A stretch of 64,000 nt of DNA from Lenzites betulinus (Eukaryota; Basidiomycota; Agaricomycetes; Polyporales; Polyporaceae), in NCBI GenBank assembly GCA_022264855.1, contig JABYQU010000020.1, forward strand, positions 186,001-250,000. The letters are read 5' to 3'. The notes beneath the pieces are model-generated. The model worked only from the letters and a program-made list of their open reading frames with translations, was not told the DNA's origin and did not search any database. Below are positions 35,760-46,035 of the stretch, one piece after another. Every line of letters begins with the position of its first letter. Position 1 is the stretch's first letter. Both the position numbers and the translations under genes were made by a program.

Positions 35760-37787
35760 ATGGCTGGAGATTCCACATTAAGCACCAACCACAATCTAAC
35801 CACCATGGCTTCCGTAGCGGGACAAAACCTGCGCGAAATCGTCGCAATACCCAAGGAGTCGAAGCGGATGGACCCTGCTGTACGCCTTCCGATGGATGTC
35901 ATGGCCAGGGTCTTCGTTCTAGTCAAGGAGGACAGTGTGGGCGACCAGTGGGTGGTCGTCAGCAAGGTCAGTCAACTCTGGCGGGAACACGCGTTCTACG
36001 CGTCGGAGTTGTGGACTACGTTGTCTTTTGGCCGTAAGCACCTGCCCGTGGATGTAGACCACCTCCTTGCGCGTTCACGAGGGCGAAGTGGTCTGGACCT
36101 GTCCTTCGACACGACGTGGACGAGCCGCAACCACGCCGAGGCGATGCTGGCTCTGCTACACGAACCATCGGCCGCGAACGCTAGTCGTTTGCAGAAACTC
36201 AACATTCGCACGACGCGTCAAGGGTTCCGTGAGGTCGACTCGCTCATGAAGTCGCTCGACGCTCCCAACCTGGCCACTCTCGCACTCGATGACAGAACGA
36301 AGAGGATCCCATGCAACCAACCTGGAGACGCGTTGTTCAGGACTCTTCCTAACCTCCCTTCCCTCACGAGTCTTCGCGTCCGGGGGCTCCTCCTGGACGT
36401 GCGACCTGAGCTGTTTCAGTCCCTCACGACCCTGGAGATGTACAATTTAAAGAAGTACGAGCAGCGCCGTCTTCCGTCCGAACGTGTAAAGACCTACCTC
36501 TGCGACGTATTGGCCCTCACGACCAGGTTGCAACGCCTAAAACTACACTTTCCAATGAACGACCAAATTATCAGGGACCCCAATTTCGCGGTCGAGCTCC
36601 CCGCGCTCGAATATTTGGAAATACTTGACGACAACCACTACCCGGCGATCCTTTTCTCCGCACTGCGTATTCCCAAGACCGCGGCCGTTCACCTACACTC
36701 GCGGATTCCCAATGATGACTACAACTGGGTTCTTTTGAATGCCCTCCCGCTCGCAGACCACGGTATGCCCATAGAATCCTTCGCGAAGACCACCGCGCTC
36801 GTCTTCAACGCGAACCTCCACCAGTCCGTCCACGGCTGGACGAACTCCGAGGCGAGCGGCGAGCCCGCATGGGGCCTCATGGGCGAGCTGAGCCTGCGAC
36901 ACAGGGCTGCACGGCGCAAGATGCTCTGGGAGGCCTTCCGCGAGCTCCCGACGATCGTTCGTGCGACGCAAATCGTGCACCTCGAGCTTCACATCCACTG
37001 GCAGCTCCCGACGCGCGGCGAAGACTGGGTCGAGGTCCTCAGCGCGTTCACGAAGCTGCGCGTGCTCCGCGTCGGGGGCGAGCGCGCGGCGTGGACGATG
37101 CTCGACGCGCTTCCGAAGATCGAGACGAACACCATATGTTGCAGGCCGGGCCTGCCGCTGGGGCTTCAAGAGGTGACCTTGTGTCTGGACTCGCTGCGTG
37201 CCTCGACCGCGATGTTCATCGCGACCAAGCTCGGATGGGTGCGGGACGTGCACATCCGCCTCCCGCGCGACCATGCGCGCATCGGGCCGGAATTCGTGTG
37301 GATCTGGGAGCAACTGAGGCTCCAGTGGAAGATGAGGGTTTCCATCGACTTTGGGGCGACCTGCGAGACTTGTATGGAGAAGTGGGACAGAGACTACACG
37401 CTCGCGCACGAGCCGCCGGAGGTCATCTATGATGATGAAGACGTCGAGTATGAGGAGGTGTACGAAGACGGGGAGGAGGTCTACGAAGGCGAGGAAGAGG
37501 TGTCCGAGGACGAGGAGGAGACCTTCGTGCAGAGCGAGGACGAATCCGCGCAAGGTGCGGAAACGCTGCAACACGCCTGGGGCTCGCACGACATCCCGTC
37601 CGATTCGGATGCGAGCTCGATGGTCGAGGAGGACGAAGACGCGAATGTCAAAGGATCGTTTGGAGACTGGGAGGAGCTGTCGTCCGACGATGAAGAAGAC
37701 TCTGACTACGTCCCGTCGGAATCATCCGACTCGGAGAGCGATTCCGACTTCTCCGATGAAGAGCTCGAGGAGGATGACGAGGCCTGA
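35760..37787 (+). CDS. F-box-like/leucine-rich protein with acidic tail
   Basis: A 675-residue intronless protein of the type expanded in Agaricomycetes. Residues ~40-90 match an F-box (AVRLPMDVMARVFVLV, then WVVVSKVSQLWREHAFYASELW), which would bind Skp1 in an SCF ubiquitin ligase. Residues ~95-520 form irregular leucine-rich repeats (LQKLNIR, PNLATLALDD, LPSLTSLRVRGLLL, LTTLEMYNL, LQRLKLHF, LPALEYLEILDD), the usual substrate-recognition part. Residues ~560-675 are extremely acidic (Asp/Glu with Ser and Tyr). The start could also be the ATG 45 bp downstream. No partner gene is adjacent. The substrate is unknown. Confidence 0.75.
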   Translation: MAGDSTLSTNHNLTTMASVAGQNLREIVAIPKESKRMDPAVRLPMDVMARVFVLVKEDSVGDQWVVVSKVSQLWREHAFYASELWTTLSFGRKHLPVDVDHLLARSRGRSGLDLSFDTTWTSRNHAEAMLALLHEPSAANASRLQKLNIRTTRQGFREVDSLMKSLDAPNLATLALDDRTKRIPCNQPGDALFRTLPNLPSLTSLRVRGLLLDVRPELFQSLTTLEMYNLKKYEQRRLPSERVKTYLCDVLALTTRLQRLKLHFPMNDQIIRDPNFAVELPALEYLEILDDNHYPAILFSALRIPKTAAVHLHSRIPNDDYNWVLLNALPLADHGMPIESFAKTTALVFNANLHQSVHGWTNSEASGEPAWGLMGELSLRHRAARRKMLWEAFRELPTIVRATQIVHLELHIHWQLPTRGEDWVEVLSAFTKLRVLRVGGERAAWTMLDALPKIETNTICCRPGLPLGLQEVTLCLDSLRASTAMFIATKLGWVRDVHIRLPRDHARIGPEFVWIWEQLRLQWKMRVSIDFGATCETCMEKWDRDYTLAHEPPEVIYDDEDVEYEEVYEDGEEVYEGEEEVSEDEEETFVQSEDESAQGAETLQHAWGSHDIPSDSDASSMVEEDEDANVKGSFGDWEELSSDDEEDSDYVPSESSDSESDSDFSDEELEEDDEA

Positions 37788-38178
37788 TACGGTTCGCTGC
37801 GATGATACCTTGGAGGGACTTCGTTATGTTAGGCCGCGCGATGCGCTACGTGAGTTATTCTGTCGTCATTTATGCTCGTGCTATCTTGTCACATTATGAT
37901 CTGTACTTTCCCCATCAACTTGTATCCTTGCTTTGGTATTGCTGTAGTATTCCGAAGGTGACAAATGAAATGGACTAGTACTGCCTACGGCCCGAGATGG
38001 TTTTGAAATCTTTACTACTAAGCTGTAGGCTCTATGCAACGACTGTATGGGGTCCCCGTACCACGTCCTGCATCCCGACCTACATATCTGTGTGCCATTT
38101 ACCCAAGAACATGTACACTCATCTTACTCCTCATGTCGACCGGGAATGCCGCGAGGAATTTTAGTTAGTAGTGTGCGG
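37788..38178. other. Intergenic 3' region before the MITE
   Basis: This AT-rich stretch follows the F-box-like gene and contains its presumed 3' UTR. It ends in the left copy of the 8 bp target duplication. No gene was seen. Confidence 0.5.
38171..38178 (+). repeat. Left target-site duplication GTGTGCGG
   Basis: This octamer directly abuts the left terminal repeat of the MITE and is identical to 38654-38661. Confidence 0.8.
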
Positions 38179-38653
38179 AGGACCCATGCCTATGCTATAA
38201 TATGTCCGATCGTAATGTCGATAGAAATAGCCTCAAAATGGGCCTCATGTCCGAGTCAGTATGTCGTAGTAAACACCCTGTATACGGTTCAACGTCCGAT
38301 AATGTATGTCGAGACAGATGGGCCATGGCGGGGAAGGTCCGATCGGCCATGTCGAGTGAAACAGTAGCCAGCTGACCGGGCGCCCACTACTTGACAGTCC
38401 ATGTCGGCCGCTGAAGCCCATAGGTATGTGCTGAGACACAAAAGTATGTCATAACATACACAAAAGGTTGCACACAGTAGAGTCATGGACCCCTATGCGC
38501 TCGATGGTCCGATCGCTCATGTCGAGGGAAACATACCCCAAAATCGTAGGTACGAAAATCATGTCGAGTTAAATGCCCAAAATCCATGTCGATAGAAACC
38601 CCCATATTTGGGGGTTTTGCGATCGGACCTACTACAGCATAGGCATGGGTCCT
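38179..38653. mobile_element. Non-autonomous hAT-like MITE (475 bp)
   Basis: The two ends are perfect inverted repeats of 18 bp: AGGACCCATGCCTATGCT at 38179-38196 and its exact reverse complement at 38636-38653. The similarity continues inward for 16 bp with three mismatches (to about 38212 and 38620). The element is flanked on both sides by the same octamer GTGTGCGG (38171-38178 and 38654-38661), as expected of an 8 bp target-site duplication. It has no transposase frame. Inside is a set of degenerate repeats built on GTCCGATCG and CATGTCGA, and a short hairpin (38596-38617). An 8 bp duplication with short termini is the mark of hAT elements, although the terminal bases are not the commonest CAG/TAG start. 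It lies between the F-box-like gene and the small orphan at 38890. Confidence 0.85.
38204..38606. repeat. Degenerate internal repeats of the MITE
   Basis: A unit close to GGTCCGATCGxxCATGTCGA followed by (G/T)xxAAA recurs in plus orientation. Copies start near 38204, 38249, 38294, 38336 and 38506; half copies with only CATGTCGA lie near 38397, 38560 and 38584. Spacing between the first four is about 42-45 bp. The unit also appears in inverse orientation inside the right terminal repeat. Confidence 0.65.
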
Positions 38654-38661
38654 GTGTGCGG
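38654..38661 (+). repeat. Right target-site duplication GTGTGCGG
   Basis: This octamer directly abuts the right terminal repeat of the MITE and is identical to 38171-38178. Confidence 0.8.
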
Positions 38662-38889
38662 GCGCGACTGTCGAGCGCCTAATCCCTTGCTCGTCAGAGC
38701 AAGGCTCTCCACCCTCATACGTGGGACGCAAAAGTGTGAGCTACCATGATGCATCGTGCAGGTCACCCGCCCCACCTAAATCCAAGTGACGCACTTCTCG
38801 ACCAGCGCCCAAGGCCGTTGGCGCCGGCATAGCGAATCAAACGGGCGCCCTCTAACATGTGAGGCGTAACTTAGTAAGAGATATAAAGC

Positions 38890-39641
38890 GTGCACATACA
38901 TTCTGGCCAGGTTCTACTTTTTTTTGACACGAGAAATTTGTTTGGCAGGGCGAAACTGAGCTATATAGGGGTGTTTTGGAGTTCAGCGCTGAGCACTGAG
39001 CTCAACGCCCTTATCAATGCCAGAGAGTACACCGGGAACGTCTTACCAGTCTACTCGGCCACTCAAGACACACTCATCCCTCCCACTGAGTACGAATACC
39101 GCCTTCACGGAGCACTCGTGTCCCTCAAGACCGCAATCACCTATCAGCACCTCGGCGGCAAGCTCAACTCCGACAACTGTTATGCTGAAATCCGGGAGCT
39201 CAAAGTCCTCAGTCGATCGCCCCCGCCGCCGTCTTCTCCCTCTAAAAAGAGGCTCCGCGAGGCTCAAGAAATCCAGAACCGCAAGCGCAAGGTTACAACG
39301 TAAGTCCATGAATATATTGTTGTTGAGTGTCTCTCTCTCAACCCGTGTACTACCTCACGAAACAGTACTGAAGTCCCGCCGGTGTTTCCATACTGTTGTG
39401 AACTCATATATCGTGACGCCGCGCTCGCATCCCCGTCGCTTGTCTAATCGTTGTATAGTACTTGTGTAATCTATGTTCTTAGTTGAAACAAAAGCAAGAG
39501 CCAGACGACGAGCAAGGGAGCGCCGTTGCAGGCGCCGTTCGAGTGGTTGCACCGGTCTGCTGTGGAATTTGCTATGTAACTGCCGGACCGGCTTCAGGAA
39601 TCCAGAAGCCTATTTCTAGCACTGTAAACAATGCATTATAG
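38890..39641 (+). CDS. Small orphan protein with nuclear-type basic motif
   Basis: I do not recognise the family. Three exons (38890-39299, 39366-39441, 39483-39641) join in frame to 214 aa. The first ~110 residues look folded (ELNALINAREYTGNVLP, DTLIPPTEYEYRLHGALVSL, KTAITYQHLGGKLNSDN). A Pro/Ser stretch and a bipartite basic motif (KKRLREAQEIQNRKRKV) follow, which could be a nuclear signal. The C-terminal part (exons 2-3) is less certain: the second intron is only about 41 bp, and ending at the first exon's own TAA would leave a 137 aa protein. The N-terminus may also start at a later ATG. It lies 230 bp downstream of the MITE, so the element sits in its promoter region. Confidence 0.5.
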
Positions 39642-40189
39642 GATGTATTGCTGAGCTCTGGGCGGATGTTATGTACCTAGGACTCCCAGGGGACTTTGCT
39701 CCACGAAGCGTACAGAAGTACTGAAGAAAGTAGTAAGGAAGAGAAAGACATCGCTTTCGCACCGAAACTTCAGGGACTGCGGTAGAATGAAGCCGCTGAA
39801 CCTGTATATGAGGGTGCTATATTTGGCAGGGACTGCGCCGCTGTAACTGGTTATGCATCGAGAGAGTAGAGCAAGAGATGTATCGAGCACAGCTGGAGGA
39901 GGTCCAGGGCGAGAGGACAATCTTGATGATATTGGATATGCGCAAGTGGATACAGGATTCGTCGTGGAGAGATGTACCTTCCGTGACAAACCTCTTTACC
40001 GTCGGAGAGAGGCATCGAAGTAATATAAGGAAGAGAGTCGGTCTTGCACCAAAAAGCCACTTCAGGGGCTGCGGTCGAGTGTTTCCCGCTGCGCCTGTAC
40101 ACAAATGGTGCTGGAAGAAAAAATGAGACGCCCGGGAGGACGCGGAATTTATAGCCACGCGGAGTTCGAAAGCGCGACACTCCGACGCG
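39642..40189. repeat. Intergenic stretch with a diverged direct duplication
   Basis: Two blocks, about 39718-39806 and 40014-40100, share an ordered series of words: GTA(G/A)TA...AGGAAGAGA, then (T/C)GCACC(G/A)AAA, CTTCAGGG(A/G)CTGCGGT, and CCGCTG(A/C)(A/G)CCTGTA. They read as an old direct duplication. No convincing gene is seen on either strand. A minus-strand frame of 143 codons over the second block lacks domains and overlaps the MSH2 promoter. Confidence 0.45.
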
Positions 40190-40219
40190 ACGCGTCGACG
40201 CGTCGGGCAAGAGACGCGT
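40190..40219. promoter_or_regulatory. Cluster of three MluI cell-cycle boxes (ACGCGT) upstream of MSH2
   Basis: Exact ACGCGT hexamers lie at 40190-40195, 40198-40203 and 40214-40219, that is 73-102 bp before the MSH2 start codon. In yeasts this hexamer is bound by the MBF complex (Mbp1/Swi6) and drives G1/S expression of DNA replication and repair genes. The three-fold clustering and position are seen; function in this species is inferred. Confidence 0.6.
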
Positions 40220-40291
40220 CCAGCCACCCCGCGCCTCCGCACCGTCTTTGAATGCCCCCGAGTCGGTAGACTCCCAATACACATCACCACT

Positions 40292-43200
40292 ATGGCGCTC
40301 ATGTATGGAAAGGAAAAGGACGCTGAGTACGAGATTGGTACGTCTCTGATCCTGTTGGTCGCGTTAAACAATACTGGAGCGTACCGGATGCACAGACAAC
40401 TCTTCGCACCCCGGTTTCTGCTCGTTCTTCGCGAAACTCCCGTCCAAGTCTCCCGACGCGGGAACGGTCCGTCTGTTCTTTAGAAGCGAGTACTACTCTG
40501 TGCATGGCCCCGACGCGCTCTACGTGGCTACCCATGTCTTCCGTACGAATTCGGTCATCAAGTACCTCGGCAGTCGCGGGGGTCTGCCTAGCGTCACTCT
40601 GAGCGAGAGCCTTGCGAAGAGTTTCTTGAGGGATGCATTGACGAGTAAACAGCTCAAGGTGGAGATATGGGTTCCCGAAGCAGGCCAGGGAAAGAAAGCT
40701 ACAAAGTTTGTGCTGGACAAGGAGGTATGCCCGTAGGCTCCGTGAAATGTGCTACACATGCTTATAACAGTGTAGGCTTCCCCTGGGAACCTGTCGGCGG
40801 TGGAGGACTTGCTATTCTCTAACACGGACATCGCTTCCGCGCCCATTGTTATGGCTATCAAGATCGCCAATGCGCCTGTCTCCGCAGGAAACAACGCCGC
40901 GAAGACCAAGACGGTCGGTGTTGCCTATGCCGACAGCAGTACGCGTGAACTTGGCGTTGCCGACTTTGTGGACAACGAGATCTTCTCCAACATCGAGGTG
41001 CGTCTCATGGAGGCGACGGCGTGTTCGAATACCGCACGAATTTAACGCAATCCGGTCTACACGCAGACGCTGATAATCCAACTGTCCGTGAAAGAGGCTA
41101 TCATACCCACCGGAACGACGTCAGGCACCACTGAGCGGGATTTCGATCTTAAGAAACTGCAGGAAGTTCTGGATCGTTGTGGTGTCGTAATCACGGAGCG
41201 TAAACCTAGTAAGAGACTGTGCTCTCGTACGTTACCTAGTGAACCTCACCGCAGCTTCATAGGCGAGTTCACGGCGAAGAGTATCAGCGACGACCTCCTA
41301 AGGTTGCTGAATGCCAACTCTACTCCATCGTCTTCCAGCTCCGATGCCACTGCCACGATTCGTGCGTACAAATTGCATGCCTTCGTTTATGCGGTACTTA
41401 CAGAATGCTGCGCATATAGCCCAGCTGCAACTCCCGACAGCACCCGCCGCATTGTCTGCCCTCGTCTCGTACCTTTCTCTTCTCTCTGATCCCTCCAACC
41501 ACGGCGCGTGGAGTATACGGACCCACGACCTTTCTCAGTATATGAGGCTTGACGCTAGCGCTCTGCGCGCGCTCAACCTGACTGAGGCTCCTGGTAGCAT
41601 CGTACGTTAACTGGCTAGATACCCTCTACGGCTCATCTGGCTGACGAATTGCAACAGGGGTCGAACAAGAACACGACCTTGTTTGGCTTGTTGAACAAGG
41701 GTAAGACGGCGCAAGGGTCGAGGTTACTGGGTAGTTGGCTAAAGCAGCCCCTTGTCAACCGCCATGAGATTTGTTCGTGAGCCTTTCTTATTAAGTAACG
41801 ACACTTGCTCACATTGCACTTAAGTGAAGCGGCAGAATCTCGTGGCAGCGCTTTTTGAGGATGCCGACACCCGTCGCGTCTTGCAGGTGTGCATTCTGCC
41901 ATCGATCTACGCTCTTGGGCTCACGCATATGGTTTACAGGATGACTACATGAAGCTCATGCCAGATATGCATCGTATATGCAAGCGATTCCAAAAGTCTG
42001 TTGCTTCTCTGGAAGATGTTGTTCGTGTTTACCAGGCTGTGCTCAAGGTATCTCGACACAATACTTCTACACTATGCTTCAATAACTCCTAATGCTTGAG
42101 TCAGCTCGAAGGCCTCATCACCGTCGTGGAGGGCATAGACACTAGCTCGGAAGAGCAGAAGGCGCTTCTCGAGGAGACCTATCTCTCCAAATTCAGGGTT
42201 CGTCCAGTCCCGGGCCCGATTCTAAGAACTGCACTGACATATGAGATAGGAATATAACACGTCGTTGAGCAAGTATGCGGAGATGGTGGAGCAGACACTC
42301 GACCTGAGCGAACTGGAAAACCACAATTTTGTAATCAAGCCAGACTACGATGAACGTCTGCAGGCTCTTGCGGATAAGCTCGCAGAGATACGTGACGGCC
42401 TCGACGCCGAGCACCGCAAGGTTGGAAAAACGCTCGGGCTCGAGCTCGATAAGAAGTTGCATTTAGAGAACTCCCAGCAGTATGGGTACTGCTTTCGTGT
42501 TACGAAAGGGGTGCGTCCATAGAACAAGGGGTAATGAACACGAGGTCTGACGCGAGGTATGTGCAGGACGCCAAAGTACTGCAGGAGGAACGCAAGAAAT
42601 GGGTTGAACTCGGGACGCAGAAGAGCGGGGTCTTTTTCACGACGTCCACACTCCGGACTCTGTCGACGGAGTTCACAGAGAGCAGAGAGCAGTATTCGCG
42701 CACACAAAGCGGGCTCGTGAAGGAGGTTGTGAATATCGCTTGTGCGTCTCTCCAAGATTACAGGGGGGCGGGTTCGATTTTTAACGGCATATAGCTACCT
42801 ATACACCTGTGTTGGAGGCTTGGAACAACGTCCTCGCCCACTTGGACGTTATTGTCAGGTACGTCGTCTGTGTCATGGAAGGCGCTGCAGTTCGCTTAAC
42901 AACAACGCTCAGTCTCGCTCATGTTGCTGTCAACGCACCGGAGGCCTACGTCCGGCCTGAAATTCTTGAGAAAGGTCAGTCTCCACGCAAAAGTAGTGCA
43001 CATGTCGCTGAATACTCTTACAGGTTCCGGCAGCCTCGTACTTAAAGACGCTAGACATCCATGCCTCGAGGTTCAAGATGACGTGAGCTTCATACCGAAC
43101 GACGTCGAGATGATTAAAGGTGTGTGCGCACCATCCGTTGTGTTATGTATCGTATGGCTTACATTTGTCTCCGCCAGACGATAGCGAATTCCAGATTATC

Positions 43201-44348
43201 AGTAAGTCATACTGCGCTACTGGTATGCGCACGTCGAGTGTTGACCAACGATTTGCAGCCGGTCCGAACATGGGCGGAAAGAGCACCTATATCCGCCAGG
43301 TCGGCGTGATCGCTCTCATGGCGCAGACGGGCAGCTTTGTCCCTTGCTCGGAAGCGCGTGTCCCGATATTCGACTCCATATTGTGCCGTGTTGGTGCCGG
43401 AGACAGCCAGTTGAAGGGTATCTCAACGTTCATGGCGGAGATGCTTGAGACTGCAACGATTCTCCGGGTATGCCGACGTCTTGGCCCGCTCTGAGAATGT
43501 GTCAGTGTACTGACATCGTTCATAGTCTGCGTCTAAGGATTCGTTGATCATCATCGACGAGCTCGGGAGAGGTCAGCTTCTTCGCAGCTCCTGTGCTCAA
43601 CACCCATAACGAGTTTACAGGAACGTCCACTTATGATGGTTTCGGTCTCGCATGGGCTATCTCCGAGTATGGGTTCCGGGGATCCTCACATCATCCTTTG
43701 CTAATAACCTCGCGCATATAGGCACATTGCATCGCAGATCCACGCATTCTGCATGTTCGCGACCCACTTCCACGAGCTGACCGCGCTCGACCAAGAGATC
43801 AAGCATGTCAAGAACCTGCACGTCGTCGCCCACGTTTCGGATGCCAACGAAGAGGGTCGGGACCGCGATATCACCTTGCTGTACAAGGTCGAGCCCGGTA
43901 CGTTTCGTACCCTCGGTGTGGCTCGTCGGAAGATCCTGACTCGCTCCAGGCGTGTGTGATCAGAGCTTCGGTATCCACGTCGCAGAACTCGCGAACTTCC
44001 CCGAACGGGTCGTGAAGGTACGCCCGGCACTACTAGCACCTCCGTACATCTCTGACATGCGCCATCTAGCTTGCTCGGCGCAAAGCTGACGAACTCGAGG
44101 ACTTTAACAACGACAAGTCTGAGCCTGAGGTACCCGCGGAGGTTGCCGAAGAAGGCACCCGGATTGTGGAGGAACTACTCCTCGCGTGGGCAGCGACCCA
44201 AGCGGGACAGGACGGCGAGGACGTTGTCATGGGTGACGAGGAGGCCGACGAGGATGCGCAGCTCGAGGAGCTGCGGAAATGTGTGGAGAAGTTCCGCCCG
44301 AAGGTGGAGGGCAATCTCTGGGTGCAGAGCTTACTCGCATCGCTTTAG
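40292..44348 (+). CDS. MSH2: DNA mismatch repair ATPase MSH2
   Basis: This nuclear MutS homologue pairs with MSH6 or MSH3 to recognise base mismatches and loops and start strand-specific repair. About 22 exons can be read; the first is 40292-40337 and the second starts at 40396. All major junctions join in frame. Domains in order: mismatch-binding-like domain I ([18 protein letters not shown]), connector, lever ([11 protein letters not shown], then [20 protein letters not shown] with the conserved core), clamp and ATPase. The ATPase has Walker [23 protein letters not shown], Walker [28 protein letters not shown], and the helix-turn-helix end ([25 protein letters not shown]). The tail is acidic with [11 protein letters not shown]. 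The C-terminal stop at 44346-44348 fits the family length (about 950 aa). Intron 41774 region shows a slightly unusual GTTCGT donor. Confidence 0.96.
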
Positions 44349-44753
44349 CGAGTGATTTGTGATGTCTCCACCTTTGCTTGTAGTTGTCGTATCCGCTGTG
44401 CTATTTCTGTGCGCATTGTTACTCGTCAATATTACATCTGTCTACACAACTCCTTTCCGATGTTCGCACGGCCCGACCGAGAACATTGCTTTCAGCTCAT
44501 AACATCTACATCTTCATCGTACATCATACAACTGACATCGACTGGTTACGCTGACAATGGAAGACAAGGAGGAGGCCAGGAGGAGGAGATGGATTCCCAA
44601 ACACTTGCACAGCAACTGGTCAGTAGGATACTGAGCCGCCTATTCAATGTCTCCTAGATCATCGCTAGATCTCCCCGAGTCATCGCTCCTGTGGCCGTCA
44701 TCATCGAGCTAGAGAAAATGAACGTTCGTTATTGTTTCCCGGACGCTCGGACG
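44349..44753. other. Convergent 3' regions, no gene
   Basis: This 405 bp stretch lies between the stops of MSH2 and the first orphan paralogue. A short frame near 44557 (MEDKEEARRRRW...) has a basic run but no supporting exons. Confidence 0.5.
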
Positions 44754-46035
44754 CTACGTACACACCGGCGGCGTATGGTCAATCATATCCTTGGAGGCCT
44801 TTTTGCCGTCAGACGGTGAAGGGGTCCCCTTGTGCGAATCACGGCGTTCAATAAATTCTTCGGCAGAGAATCCAACCGGCTTTGAGGTATCCTTCTTGAC
44901 GCGAACGGTGGTCATGCCGTCCGTGATGTCGAGGAAACTGCTCTTCCAAATAGGCTCGGATGCCCAGTGGACACATGGTTTATGGATGCCCTCAGATTCG
45001 TCGGGGTCATGAACGAACTTCACGATTGCGCAAATGGAGGGAGTAATGCTGGCTTTGAAGGAGTGACCGTTCCTACGCGGAAATTGTGAGAATATGCATG
45101 GCTATATCGATGCTGATCGGAAGCGAGGACTGGCACGTACTTAACATCACGATGAGCAACCGCATGATAACGATATTCCCTCTTCCCCGATGTGGTGTCA
45201 GGATAACAGTGGCCTTTACAATAAAGTGTGAGTTAAGGAGAACGAGATAGAGAATCCGAAGGGTTGGGTGTGACTCTTATCCACCCTCGCCAGACTCACC
45301 GAACTCGATATGCACTCGATGCCGTCAGATTGATTCTTCGCCCAAACCAGTTCCGCCTGGTCACTAGTTACGGGCTAACAGCATAGGACCAAGGGTAAGT
45401 GAAGGCTTGTGGACAAAACACAAATCCCTAACCGGGGAAATGGCCAAGTTGTTCGAGTCGGATTTCTTATATATTGTAACCTTCTGGCCAAGCTGGCGAG
45501 AAGAGATTTAAGCGTACAAGTGCTGTACGAGTGAAGGCAAAGAACCGACCTTCAATCTCATGATGTGCTTTCCGGAGTTACCCTCTTGTTGCACCAGAAA
45601 GTACGGTTCACTGAATTTAATGTTGAACGGAATAAGTTGGAATCTTTCCCGGCAATGCTCTAGAAACTACTCACTAGAGGTCATGCCAAGTGACCTCTTC
45701 GCATGACTCGCCTGTTATTACTTTAGAACGGCTCGCAGTCTCATCGTACCTAAACGCTCACCGGCGGCGTTCAGCGTTATTGTCCTGGTTGGAAATCATG
45801 AAAATGAGGACAGATCCCATATCACAGGCGCATTAAAACGCACTGAGTCCACCCCGAGTTTTCGACATAAGTCGGAGGCGTGTTCTTCTTTGACGGGAGG
45901 GCGATACCACTGAGCTCCAGAGTGACATCGACCCCTAAGTTGTCGCTATGTATCATAGCCGTGCAGCTTCAGACTCTACACATATGGTTACACGGCGTAT
46001 ACATACCTCTTGAATTGAATTGTCCTGGACGCCAT
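44754..46035 (-). CDS. Orphan protein, paralogue A of a tandem pair
   Basis: Family unknown. The start is placed at 46035 (MASRTIQFKS). Exon 1 is 46035-46007 and exon 2 starts at 45945 (DNLGVDVTLELSGIALPSK). Later exon pieces include TITLNAAG (about 45770), FSEPYFLVQQEGNSGKHIMRL (about 45555-45620), VTSDQAELVWAKNQSDGIECIS (about 45310-45375) and REYRYHAVAH (about 45160). The last exon, from about 45060 to 44754, contains SFKASITPSICAIVKFVHD and DITDGMTTVRVKKDTSKPVGFS. The first intron lies at exactly the same codon position as in the neighbour at 47124-48270. The alternation of short hydrophobic strands suggests an all-beta fold. There is no signal peptide or membrane segment. Middle exon borders are approximate. 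Confidence 0.6.

Noticed and set aside
38204..38606. CRISPR-like or satellite array
   Set aside because: Units are degenerate, unevenly spaced and enclosed by terminal inverted repeats with a target duplication, so they belong to a MITE; CRISPR arrays are not expected in a fungal nuclear genome.
39851..40282. Minus-strand frame of 143 codons upstream of MSH2
   Set aside because: No domain or start context; it lies over the duplicated block and the MSH2 promoter.
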